64,000 bases of DNA from Bryobacterales bacterium. GTDB lineage: Bacteria > Acidobacteriota > Terriglobia > Bryobacterales > Bryobacteraceae. Position 1 is the first letter of the stretch. Every line of letters starts with the position of its first letter. Positions 34,758-42,270 of the stretch are shown here, in pieces. The notes under the pieces were generated by a model. That model made no database searches. It was given only the letters and a program-made list of their open reading frames with translations, and was not told the DNA's origin. The position numbers and the translations under genes are program-made. The stretch spans positions 62,001-126,000 of the forward strand of contig JADLDI010000071.1 of assembly GCA_020846745.1 (NCBI GenBank), written 5' to 3'.

Positions 34758-35964
34758 TGGTGACGCTCCCGTCGGCGGCGATCTTCCACGGTTTGGTGGC
34801 GTTGTTGTGGTAGTTGGAGTTCTTCCCGCGCGACGCGACTAACTCGTCGCGCGAAGGCTGGACATATCCGGTTTCGTCAGTGGCGCGAGAGGTGATCGTC
34901 ACGTCTGTGCCGTCCCATTTCCATGGAAGGCGGAATCGCGTAAAGGCTTTTGAAAAGACGGGCTCCTGCAGGTTGGCAGTCTGCCACGTCTTGCCGCCGT
35001 CGACGGAGACTTCGACCTTGGTGATTTTGCCGCGCCCGGACCATGCGAGTCCCGTGATCTCGTACTGGCCGGCGCCGGCGAGTTTCTGTCCCCCCGAAGG
35101 GTATGTCACGAACGACTTCGCGTCCATCGGCCAGGTGAACAGCCACGACTTACCGTCCGGCATCAGTTCCGTGTACTTCGAAGTTTCGTCTTTGGTGTAG
35201 TAAGCGGTGTCGGTGACCTTGATGCGGCGCAGCCATTTGACGTTGATGTTGCCTTCCCAGCCGGGCACAAGCAGGCGTAGCGGATAGCCCTGCTCCGGGC
35301 GGATCGCTTCGCCGTTCTGAGCGTACACAATCATGGCGTCGTCGAGTGCCTTCGTAAGCGGCACCGAGCGCGACATCTTGCACGCGTCGGCGCCTTCGGC
35401 AACCAGCCACTTGGCTTCGCGCTTGAGGCCGGCTTCTTCAAGTAGCAGCTTAAGCGAGACGCCGGTCCACTCGCAGCAACTGGCCAGACCGTGGGCGCGC
35501 ATAACGTCAGGCGCACCCTTCGCGCTCCACTCGCTGCCGGAGTTGCCCGAGCATTCGACAAAATGGACCCGCGAGGTCGATGGCAGGCGCTTAATATCGG
35601 CGACCGTAAGCATCAGCGGACGGTCGACCATGCCGTGGATCATCAGGCGATGCTGCGCGGGGTCGATACTCGGAACGCCCGAGTGGTGCCGTTCGAAGTG
35701 GAGCGAATTGGGCGTGATGATGCCGTAGATGTCCGCCAGCGGCGTGCGCGACGAGGCGACCTGCGGATTCTTCACGTCGGGCGTGAGGCGTTTAGCCTTT
35801 TCGAAAGGCGAGCGGTCCCCATAAGCGGAGACCGCTTTGCCCAACTGGCCAGGACCGTCGTCTTCAGCCGGGTCCCTGCCGGTGTTGTTCGTGGAGCAGG
35901 ATGTAGCAGCCGTGAGCAGCGCCGAAAGCTGAAGGAATCGGCGGCGATGTGCCTGTTCGGACAT
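34750..35964 (-). CDS. Sulfite oxidase/dehydrogenase (SoxC/SorA-like) molybdoenzyme
   Basis: The 404-residue sulfite oxidase-family enzyme has a Tat leader (HRRRFLQLSALLTAATSC) that also offers a possible lipobox Cys. The molybdopterin domain carries the molybdenum-ligand Cys in VHFVECSGNSG, then LRLLVPGWEGNINVKWLRRI. A C-terminal dimerisation domain (GLAWSGRGKITKVEVSVDGG) completes it. It oxidises sulfite or a related sulfur species in the periplasm. I start at the ATG at 35964 since the upstream frame to 36027 is not signal-like. The cytochrome gene follows with an eight-base overlap. Whether it behaves as SorA or SoxC is undecided. Confidence 0.93.
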   Translation of the reverse strand: MSEQAHRRRFLQLSALLTAATSCSTNNTGRDPAEDDGPGQLGKAVSAYGDRSPFEKAKRLTPDVKNPQVASSRTPLADIYGIITPNSLHFERHHSGVPSIDPAQHRLMIHGMVDRPLMLTVADIKRLPSTSRVHFVECSGNSGSEWSAKGAPDVMRAHGLASCCEWTGVSLKLLLEEAGLKREAKWLVAEGADACKMSRSVPLTKALDDAMIVYAQNGEAIRPEQGYPLRLLVPGWEGNINVKWLRRIKVTDTAYYTKDETSKYTELMPDGKSWLFTWPMDAKSFVTYPSGGQKLAGAGQYEITGLAWSGRGKITKVEVSVDGGKTWQTANLQEPVFSKAFTRFRLPWKWDGTDVTITSRATDETGYVQPSRDELVASRGKNSNYHNNATKPWKIAADGSVTNA

Positions 35965-36023
35965 GAGTGAGATGGTAACAAAGCGGGAGGGCATCTGCTT
36001 CGACAGCAATGTGCCGAAGGTAT

Positions 36024-36335
36024 TCAAGCGGCTCGAAAGACATCTTGGGCTTCCGCTAAGATGCGAGGGCCGATGAATGGAGACAGCGACTCGGGCGTGA
36101 CCAGTTCGACGCGCCGGCCAAGCTTGGCCTCAAGCATCTCGGCCACGTTGAAGAACTGCCGGTAATTCTTCGCGCCAGGCCGAAACTCAATCAACAAGTC
36201 GATGTCGCTTTCTGGACCGGCTTCTTCGCGTAGGACCGAACCGAATAATCGAAGCCGTAAGACGCCACAAGCACGCAGTTGCGGCTCAAGCGCATTGATG
36301 TTAGTGACGGTCTCGTGTAGATTCAATGGGCTCAC
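36024..36335 (-). CDS. MNT-type nucleotidyltransferase (MntA/DUF86-partner family), orphan
   Basis: The 103-residue protein is a minimal nucleotidyltransferase: GSVLREEAGPESDIDLLIEF holds the GS and DxD motifs, followed by the helix with LGRRVELVTPESL. In most genomes such proteins are antitoxins that AMPylate a HEPN toxin encoded next door. Here no HEPN gene follows or precedes; the neighbours are the sulfite dehydrogenase gene (60 bases downstream) and an empty region upstream. Start is GTG at 36335. It may be an addiction-module remnant or have another target. Confidence 0.85.
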   Translation of the reverse strand: MSPLNLHETVTNINALEPQLRACGVLRLRLFGSVLREEAGPESDIDLLIEFRPGAKNYRQFFNVAEMLEAKLGRRVELVTPESLSPFIGPRILAEAQDVFRAA

Positions 36336-36417
36336 GCGTCGTCCCTGACTACTAATCTAACTTGTTTGGATGTGGGAAATCGTCGCGCCTTGTCATTTGC
36401 CGTTCAGCGGCGCATCT

Positions 36418-36461
36418 GAAGAAGAAAAGAGCCCGCCGGGATCGGAGGCGTCCCGGCGGGC
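36418..36461 (-). terminator. Orphan intrinsic terminator oriented on the minus strand
   Basis: GCCCGCCGGGA (36431-36441) and TCCCGGCGGGC (36451-36461) make a perfect 11-bp stem with a 9-base loop. On the plus strand it is preceded by an A/G-rich run (36418-36430), so on the minus strand it is followed by a T-rich tract, as a terminator for leftward transcription. No annotated minus-strand gene lies to the right of it. The remaining spacer 36336-36670 has only the candidate promoter described next. Confidence 0.75.
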
Positions 36462-36561
36462 GTGTAGTGAATACCGATGCGTTATGAATTCCCCTCCCTA
36501 TACGCTCAGCTTGCGCTTTCCCGCGGTGCCCGTGGTCATGAGTGCGAAAAATGTTGTAAAG

Positions 36562-36590
36562 TTGCCCGCATGGGGACGGTGTGCTATCCA
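36562..36590 (+). promoter_or_regulatory. Candidate promoter of the Hfq/LSM-like gene
   Basis: TTGCCC at 36562-36567 and TATCCA at 36585-36590 are separated by 17 bases and would give a leader of about 75 bases. Both hexamers deviate from consensus, so this is tentative. Confidence 0.35.
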
Positions 36591-36670
36591 AAAGAGAAGA
36601 ATTCTTACCAGAAGTCGGCCGTGGGGTACGAACCAGCCGGCATAAGAAACACCCGCAAAAGGAGAGCCCG

Positions 36671-36994
36671 ATGGAGGCCAACCGCCGTCTGATCCGTCCG
36701 TCCCTAAACGAACTGAAAGAAAAAATAGAAGCCAAACGCAACCAACATATGCATCGCGAGCCTCCTCCGCCACAAAAAAAAGCCGGTCCTGCCGAACAAA
36801 CGAACGCCGAGAACTTCTACTACGCCAAGCAGGTGCAGATGAAGACGCCGATGGTGGTGGTGTTGCGGGACGGGGAAGCGATCCACGGATCGATGGACTG
36901 GTACGACAAGTGGTGTATCCGCATGCTCGGTGAGGATGGCCGCAAGATGGTCATCTACAAGGCCAGCATCAAATACATGTACAAGGCCGACTAG
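36671..36994 (+). CDS. Hfq/LSM-like RNA-binding protein
   Basis: This 107-residue protein has a basic, Pro-containing N-terminal extension of about 45 residues and an LSM-type domain (about 50-107). The domain reads TPMVVVLRDGEAIHGSMDWYDKWCIRML, then MVIYKASIKYM, which parallels the Sm1 and Sm2 (YKHAI) motifs of Hfq. Hfq hexamers pair small RNAs with mRNAs. Differences include the missing HAI and a long N-terminal tail where Hfq usually has a C-terminal one. GGAG precedes the ATG. I consider Hfq the best match but not certain; a divergent LSM protein is the alternative. Confidence 0.72.
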   Translation: MEANRRLIRPSLNELKEKIEAKRNQHMHREPPPPQKKAGPAEQTNAENFYYAKQVQMKTPMVVVLRDGEAIHGSMDWYDKWCIRMLGEDGRKMVIYKASIKYMYKAD

Positions 36995-37014
36995 CTATAA
37001 CTCAGCTACGCGGC

Positions 37015-37629
37015 TTAGCCGACGGCTCCGAACCGTCCGGCTTCGTACAGGCGGCGGTCCATTCGAAAGCGCTTCCGCTCGATGGGCGCGGGCAACACGG
37101 AAAAGTGCGGAAGGTCTACCAGGTAGCTGGCCACATCCCACAGGTCCTGTTCTGTGTTGCGCCAATCCAGGTGGTCGAACCGAGTCAACAAAATCGGGCG
37201 CGAATACGCCCGTAAGGTCTTTTCCCCTCGCGGATTGTAATAGTGCTCAAAGTACGACATCACCAATTCGCGCAGCGTGCGATACACCGGTGTGCGATAG
37301 CGCAAACCGGCGTAGTTCGATTTTCCGATGGCGCCCCAATGCCCGTTCTCCCGGAAGACGGCGATTACATGGTCGTCATCGCGCACCGCGGCCAAGTCCA
37401 GGATCAGCGGAGCATGGTCGAGCTGCTCGAGCGCGGCGGCGGCGAATAGGGCGCCCTCCAGGCAGTGAGCGACACGATCGCGGGCCACCCGGCGCGGCGA
37501 CCGGAACGTTGTGGGACCGTCGTTATACTTAACTTCTTCGTCGAGATATCGCTGGATCGCCTCGGCCGATCGCAAACCGCGCAGCACCCGGGTCAGATCC
37601 CTACGCACACCGCCGGCAGCCATAGGCAT
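37015..37629 (-). CDS. Transglutaminase-like cysteine-fold protein
   Basis: The 204-residue soluble protein has a pattern recalling transglutaminase-like peptidases: Cys56 in AHCLEGALFAAAAL, His87 in RDDDHVIAVFR, and a polar residue after GAIGKSN that could complete a triad. The rest (LRYRTPVYRTLRELVMSYFEHYYN) is well-behaved globular sequence. The substrate is unknown; a protease, amidase or inactive peptide-binding role is possible. It converges on the Hfq-like gene with a 20-base gap and diverges from the amidase gene. Confidence 0.65.
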   Translation of the reverse strand: MPMAAGGVRRDLTRVLRGLRSAEAIQRYLDEEVKYNDGPTTFRSPRRVARDRVAHCLEGALFAAAALEQLDHAPLILDLAAVRDDDHVIAVFRENGHWGAIGKSNYAGLRYRTPVYRTLRELVMSYFEHYYNPRGEKTLRAYSRPILLTRFDHLDWRNTEQDLWDVASYLVDLPHFSVLPAPIERKRFRMDRRLYEAGRFGAVG

Positions 37630-37770
37630 CAGTCTGCCACACTCTTGTGTGCCGCAACAGCTATTTGGTGCAATTTAATACTGATGCGATCTTCGGTCAC
37701 TCGCTAATTGGAAAGTTCCGAGAGAAAATACCCTCCTTACAGAACTATTCCTACGGATACATCCCTCACG

Positions 37771-38937
37771 ATGGAGCTCCCGAAGCTCTCCTGGAGCTGT
37801 TGGTATTACCGATGGGTGGAAGGCCGCGCAACACGTATCGACGATCCTGTAAAACGGCTGCGATACCTGCGCAAGGCCATGCCCGCCTCGTACGCCGCGG
37901 ACCGGCGACCGCACTTTCCCGTGTGGTTGCCCGTAGTGAGTGCGCTTCTTGTGGCAATGGTAGCGATACCGAATCACGATGCACCGCAGCGGCTGTTGTG
38001 GCGCGAGGTACAAGCCCCCGTGCGGCAGACCCAGGTCGTGCCGGTCGCCCAGGTGTGGCTGGTCGAGTCGCGAGACACCTACGAGGTGTATAGCAATGGT
38101 TTGCGGATTGAGACACAAGGCGCTGTGATCAACGAATCTCGCCTCACCAACCGCTCGCGTGATGGCAAACTCGAGATCGTTGCCGGACAGGTGGCGCCCG
38201 CGGGCATCGTATTCCATACAACGGAAAGCCATATCGCGCCGTTTGAATCGGCGCACAACCTCCGGCTACAGCGTGTGGGCCAGTGGTTGAAGGATTTCGT
38301 GGCGCAAAACAGGTCGTATCACTACCTGATCGACCGCTTTGGCCGGGTCCACCGCATTGTGCGCGAAAGCGATGCCGCCTATCACGCCGGCGCGTCCCTA
38401 TGGGGCGACGGAAAAACGGTGTGGGTCAACTTGAATCACTCGTTTCTGGCGATCGCCTTTGAGAGCCAGACAGCCGCGGGCGATCGCATTTCGGAATCGG
38501 TGACCCCGGCGCAGGTGCACACGGCCGCCACGCTCACCGCTATGCTGCGTTCGAAATACAACTTCGATCCAGCCAACTGCGTCACGCACGCCCAGGTATC
38601 GGTAAATCCGTCGAACATGAGGATCGGACTGCATACCGATTGGGGCGCGAATTTCCCGTTTGCCGAAGTCGGGCTGCCGGATAACTACGGGCAGCCGCTG
38701 GCAGCCATTTACAAATTTGGATTTGTGGCCGACGACGCGTATCTGGCGGCGACAGGTCCGCGATTGCGCCGCGGAGTGGACCACGCGGAAGGCGCGCTGC
38801 GCGAGCAGGCAACCGCGCTGAATGTTGCTGTTGCCACGCATCGCCATGCGTTGCAGCAGCAGTACCGGAACATGATGGGCGCCCTGCCAAAACACTTGGC
38901 AGTCGCGACTGGAGAACGTAAGGAGAAAACACCGTGA
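37771..38937 (+). CDS. Membrane-anchored N-acetylmuramoyl-L-alanine amidase (Amidase_2/PGRP)
   Basis: With the ATG at 37771 the product has 388 residues. A basic cytoplasmic N-terminus of about 50 residues is followed by one transmembrane helix (about 51-67), a linker, and a zinc amidase domain: H149 in IVFHTTESH, YHYLIDRFGRVHRIV, NLNHSFLAIAFE, and H273/H288 in VTHAQ and LHTDWG. It would cut the lactyl-amide bond of peptidoglycan in the periplasm. A C-terminal helix follows. The TTG at 37708 would add 21 residues; neither start has a strong ribosome binding site. It overlaps the actin-like gene by four bases (GTGA), a sign of coupled expression. Confidence 0.85.
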   Translation: MELPKLSWSCWYYRWVEGRATRIDDPVKRLRYLRKAMPASYAADRRPHFPVWLPVVSALLVAMVAIPNHDAPQRLLWREVQAPVRQTQVVPVAQVWLVESRDTYEVYSNGLRIETQGAVINESRLTNRSRDGKLEIVAGQVAPAGIVFHTTESHIAPFESAHNLRLQRVGQWLKDFVAQNRSYHYLIDRFGRVHRIVRESDAAYHAGASLWGDGKTVWVNLNHSFLAIAFESQTAAGDRISESVTPAQVHTAATLTAMLRSKYNFDPANCVTHAQVSVNPSNMRIGLHTDWGANFPFAEVGLPDNYGQPLAAIYKFGFVADDAYLAATGPRLRRGVDHAEGALREQATALNVAVATHRHALQQQYRNMMGALPKHLAVATGERKEKTP

Positions 38938-39953
38938 AACAGGAACCGAAACCGCAGGCAGCCTTAGGCCTCGACGTCGGCACCAGCCGCATCGTCTTAG
39001 CCAGCCAGACCGACGCCGGTTACAACTACAACACCCAACTCAACGCATTTGTGTGCGTCCCGTATTCCCGTATGACCGAGAACGCACTGCGCCGCGAGGG
39101 CGTGCTGTTTTCGAAACGAGGCAACGACCTGCTCGTGCATGGCAACGAAGCGCCCCGCTTTGCCGATCTGCTTAGCTCCGAAACACGCCGGCCCATGACG
39201 CAAGGCGTGTTGAACGCCGCCGAACCCGAAAGCGTTCCGGTGATCCAGCAAATTGTCGAATCGATGACCAACAGCGGCGCGGACAAGGCATCGAAGCTTT
39301 GCTTCACGGTGCCCGCCGCCCCTATCTCCGCCAATGGCGTTAGCGAAGAGGGCTTCACCTATCACGAGGCCACGCTCCGCCAGATCTTCACCGACATGAA
39401 CTACGAGGTGATGTCGATCAACGAAGGCTTGGCCGTCATTTACTCGGAACTCGAAGACACCAATTTCAGCGGCATCGGCGTTTCGTGTGGCGGCGGGTTG
39501 TGCAATGTCGCGTTGTCGTATTTGTCGATGCCGGTGATGTCCTTCTCGATTCCCAAAGCCGGCGACTACATCGACAACTCCGCGGCCGCCGTCACTGGGG
39601 ACCTCGCGAACCGCGTCCGCCTCACCAAGGAAGAGAAGTTCCATTTCAACGGGCACTTCGTCGACAAACTGCATCAGGTGTTGACCGTCTATTACGACGA
39701 CATGATCAATTCGCTGATTGCTGGAATGCGTGACGCGTTCAGTAATTCGAAACGGATGCCCAAACTGTCGAAGCCGGTGCCGATCGTGCTGAGCGGCGGC
39801 ACCGCGAGCCCCAGCGGTTTCCGCGACCGGTTTGAAAAACTTCTCAAGCAGAACGAATTGCCGGTTCCGATCTCAGAAGTGCGCTTGGCCAAGGAACCTC
39901 ATACGGCAACCGCCCGGGGCGCCCTGGTCGCAGCGTTGACGGAAATGCAATAG
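38934..39953 (+). CDS. Actin-like ATPase (MreB/ParM/FtsA superfamily)
   Basis: The 339-residue protein shows the ASKHA nucleotide-binding signatures: phosphate-1 AALGLDVGTSRIVLA (about 10-24), phosphate-2 GIGVSCGGGLCNVALSYL (about 180-197), and adenosine motif PIVLSGGTASPSG (about 280-292). It lacks the features of canonical MreB, such as the first-helix membrane-binding motif, and FtsA's 1C domain, so it is probably a distinct filament-forming family. The GTG start overlaps the amidase stop, suggesting that a cytoskeletal element and a peptidoglycan hydrolase are made together. A terminator-like structure follows the gene. Confidence 0.85.
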   Translation: MKQEPKPQAALGLDVGTSRIVLASQTDAGYNYNTQLNAFVCVPYSRMTENALRREGVLFSKRGNDLLVHGNEAPRFADLLSSETRRPMTQGVLNAAEPESVPVIQQIVESMTNSGADKASKLCFTVPAAPISANGVSEEGFTYHEATLRQIFTDMNYEVMSINEGLAVIYSELEDTNFSGIGVSCGGGLCNVALSYLSMPVMSFSIPKAGDYIDNSAAAVTGDLANRVRLTKEEKFHFNGHFVDKLHQVLTVYYDDMINSLIAGMRDAFSNSKRMPKLSKPVPIVLSGGTASPSGFRDRFEKLLKQNELPVPISEVRLAKEPHTATARGALVAALTEMQ

Positions 39954-39978
39954 CTTCGCAGGGTCGCCGTCCGTTGGC

Positions 39979-40012
39979 AGGAGCCTTCCGCGGCGGCCTT
40001 TCTTTTTGTTTT
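39979..40012 (+). terminator. Probable terminator of the amidase/actin-like operon
   Basis: AGG-A-GCC and GGC-GG-CCT can pair with an internal loop, capped by TTCCGC, and are followed by TTTCTTTTTGTTTT. The stem is modest but the T tract is strong. The rest of 39954-40073 shows nothing further. Confidence 0.5.
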
Positions 40013-40073
40013 CCGATGCCTGCCTCAGGTCGCGTGTCACCGACCCGTTTCTTCTTTTTGACTAGCTGAACTT

Positions 40074-40877
40074 CTACTTCGCTTTGGGACGTGGTGTGGC
40101 GTCGGCTTCGGTCATCCCCAAAGCCCACTTCATCGCCTCGAGCCACATCTTCTGCACGTCCGGCCGGGCCCACGAATCTTCGCGATGGCCGAGGGTCGAA
40201 TAGAACACACGTCCTTTGCCGTAGTTGCGAATCCATGCTACCGGAAAGTCTTTGTCGGTGCGGCGGACATTCTTATTCTTCAGGTCGACCTTCTCCGGAT
40301 CGAGGCTCATCAGCACGCGCACTCGATCACGCGAGAAATCCTTCACCTGATAGATCTCGTCCATCACGCTGAAGGCGGGCGGGAAGTGCTTCACAATGGG
40401 GTTCTGCGGATCCTCGACGACGATGGGCGCCTGGAACTGATTCCACGGATGCAGATCGAAATAGCCGCCCACCATCTCGCCATATTCCGGCCACTGGTAG
40501 AACGTGTCGATAGCTGAGTGGACGCCGACGAAGCCTTTGCCGTCGCGAACGAAACTCGTCAGATCGGCCTTCTGCGAGGCGTCCATGTCGAGTTCACCAG
40601 TGGTATAGAACACGACCGCGTCGAAGTAGTCGAGATTCTTGGCGTTCGCGTCCAACTTCTTCTTGGTCAGCAACTGCGTGTCGGTGCGGATGTAGGTGTC
40701 GTACAAACCCGAATCCTGGCCGAGTTTCCAGATCGTAGCCAGTCCATAGGAAGTGGCGTCATGCTGAAACCCTTTCACGGCGCCAATGGCGAGCACGCGT
40801 TTACGAGGGGCTTGGGCCTGGGCCTGCGCGAGGCAGGCGACTACAAGAACAATAACTGCGCTGCGGACTAATCGCAT
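40074..40877 (-). CDS. Secreted ThuA-domain protein
   Basis: The 267-residue exported protein has a signal peptide (about 1-22) and a ThuA/trehalose-utilisation-type class-I-glutaminase fold: RVLAIGAVKGFQHDAT, DAVVFYTTGELD, GKGFVGVHSAIDTFYQWPEYGEMVGGYFDLHPW, and RVFYSTLGHRED. ThuA-type proteins are linked to disaccharide oxidation with Gfo/Idh dehydrogenases; none is in the window. It is separated from the SDR gene on the same strand by 24 bases, so the two may be cotranscribed. Confidence 0.88.
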   Translation of the reverse strand: MRLVRSAVIVLVVACLAQAQAQAPRKRVLAIGAVKGFQHDATSYGLATIWKLGQDSGLYDTYIRTDTQLLTKKKLDANAKNLDYFDAVVFYTTGELDMDASQKADLTSFVRDGKGFVGVHSAIDTFYQWPEYGEMVGGYFDLHPWNQFQAPIVVEDPQNPIVKHFPPAFSVMDEIYQVKDFSRDRVRVLMSLDPEKVDLKNKNVRRTDKDFPVAWIRNYGKGRVFYSTLGHREDSWARPDVQKMWLEAMKWALGMTEADATPRPKAK

Positions 40878-40901
40878 GCTTTTATCTCAGCACACAACTG
40901 G

Positions 40902-41723
40902 TCAGACTTTGAGCAACCGCCGGAGCGTGAAGATTTCCGGATGTACGTTCGAGTTCTCCAGCCGCTTCCAATCGTCTTCGACGTGGATTAGTTTGCCCGA
41001 AACGTGATTGGACCGCTCGGAAGCCAGAAATTGCGCCAGCCCGATCTGACGCTCCGCCGCCACGCCACCGGTAATCCGTATCCGCATGGCGTCTTCATGC
41101 TCTTTCCAACCCGCCTTGTCGCCCGCGCGCAGGATCTCGTCCGTCATATGCGTATACGTTCCACCCGGCGACATGCAGTTGATCTGGACGTTGTGGTCGC
41201 GCAATTCTTCCGACAGCGTTTCGACGAAGCGGATCAGCCCAGCCTTCGAAGCGGCATATGCGGAAAACCCGGGCCGCGGCTTCGTCCCGCCGCCGCCGCT
41301 CAGCACGATCACCTTGCCGCGCCGGACGCGAACCATTTCGGGGAGCACAACGGAACACGTATTCGAAACGCCCACCAGGTTGGTTTCGATGGTCTCGACC
41401 CACTGGCGATTGGGTGCCTCCAGAAACGAGCCGATCGGGCCTTGCATAGCGGCGGCGCAAATCAAAATGTGGATATCGCCGCAGTGTGCCCGCATGCGGT
41501 CCACTGCCGACCGCAACGATTCCACATCGCGCACATCGGCGCGCAAATGGACCGCGGTACCACCGTTATGTTCAATTTCCAGCTTCGTGAGATCGAGTTC
41601 GGCTTTGCTTCGGGCCAACAGCCCCACCCGCGCACCAGCGGCAGCGAAGCCTAATGCCAGGCGCTTGCCGATTCCCCGGCCCGCCCCTGTGATTAACACA
41701 CCCTTGTTTTGGAACTCCTGCAA
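40902..41723 (-). CDS. Short-chain dehydrogenase/reductase
   Basis: This 273-residue NAD(P)-dependent enzyme has the cofactor loop TGAGRGIG, an ILICAAA strand instead of the usual NNAG, catalytic Ser in VIVLSGGGG and the YAASK pair. The C-terminal end is longer and more basic than in most SDRs. The start chosen is TTG at 41723: GGAGG sits seven bases upstream (41731-41735), while the longer open frame to 41885 begins with an Arg-rich non-homologous stretch. ThuA follows after 24 bases. Substrate unknown. Confidence 0.85.
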   Translation of the reverse strand: MQEFQNKGVLITGAGRGIGKRLALGFAAAGARVGLLARSKAELDLTKLEIEHNGGTAVHLRADVRDVESLRSAVDRMRAHCGDIHILICAAAMQGPIGSFLEAPNRQWVETIETNLVGVSNTCSVVLPEMVRVRRGKVIVLSGGGGTKPRPGFSAYAASKAGLIRFVETLSEELRDHNVQINCMSPGGTYTHMTDEILRAGDKAGWKEHEDAMRIRITGGVAAERQIGLAQFLASERSNHVSGKLIHVEDDWKRLENSNVHPEIFTLRRLLKV

Positions 41724-41879
41724 CGCAGTTCCTCCATTACTAAATATCGGCCCCAACCGGAGCGCGACGGCTGCCTCCCAAAACAGGCGAGCCTTCCCTA
41801 CTCTAGTACACAGTGCCGCCGTTTGCGACCCGCCCATTCCCCACCTGAGTCCCCTGCCTGCCCGGCCGTGCCGTGCCGC

Positions 41880-41927
41880 TTGCATATCTCCGGCAAACGT
41901 TTGATAATGAACCGCCTGCGCTATATT
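41880..41927 (+). promoter_or_regulatory. Tandem promoters upstream of infA
   Basis: TTGCAT (41880-41885) and GATAAT (41903-41908) are separated by 17 bases. A second pair, TTTGAT (41900-41905) and TATATT (41922-41927), has a 16-base spacer. Either would give a leader of about 70-90 bases. The remainder of the 281-base divergent spacer 41724-42004 holds no other signal I can assign. Confidence 0.55.
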
Positions 41928-42004
41928 AAGTACAGGAGAGATGGGAAAGCCCAGGGGGTATCCGTGTGCTCCCGCCTGACCACCATATCCGCTGAAGGAG
42001 GTCG

Positions 42005-42223
42005 ATGAGTAAAGAAGATTGCATTGAAGTGACTGGTACGGTAGTTGAAAAGTTTCCTGCTGGCCAATTTAGCGTCCAACTTGACGCGGACCGGATTGTG
42101 CTGGCCCACCTGGCCGGCAAACTCCGCCGGAATCGAATTCGCGTGCTGGCCGGTGACCGCGTGACCGTTGAGATGTCACCCTACGATCTCACCAAAGGTC
42201 GCATCACTTACCGGCATAAGTAA
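42005..42223 (+). CDS. infA: Translation initiation factor IF-1
   Basis: This 72-residue S1/OB-fold protein ([51 protein letters not shown]) binds the ribosomal A site during initiation. The length and all signature blocks match IF-1. A strong AAGGAGGT is four bases from the ATG. Unlike many genomes, it is not in a ribosomal protein cluster; whether another infA exists elsewhere cannot be seen. wecB follows after 47 bases. Confidence 0.97.
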   Translation: MSKEDCIEVTGTVVEKFPAGQFSVQLDADRIVLAHLAGKLRRNRIRVLAGDRVTVEMSPYDLTKGRITYRHK

Positions 42224-42270
42224 TCGTCCCCTCCAGATTCAGCCTTTGCTCCACTGACCACCCAAGCCAA

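Noticed and set aside
36336..36670. HEPN toxin gene to partner the MNT protein
   Set aside because: Frames in this interval are short and lack the RxxxxH motif of HEPN proteins.
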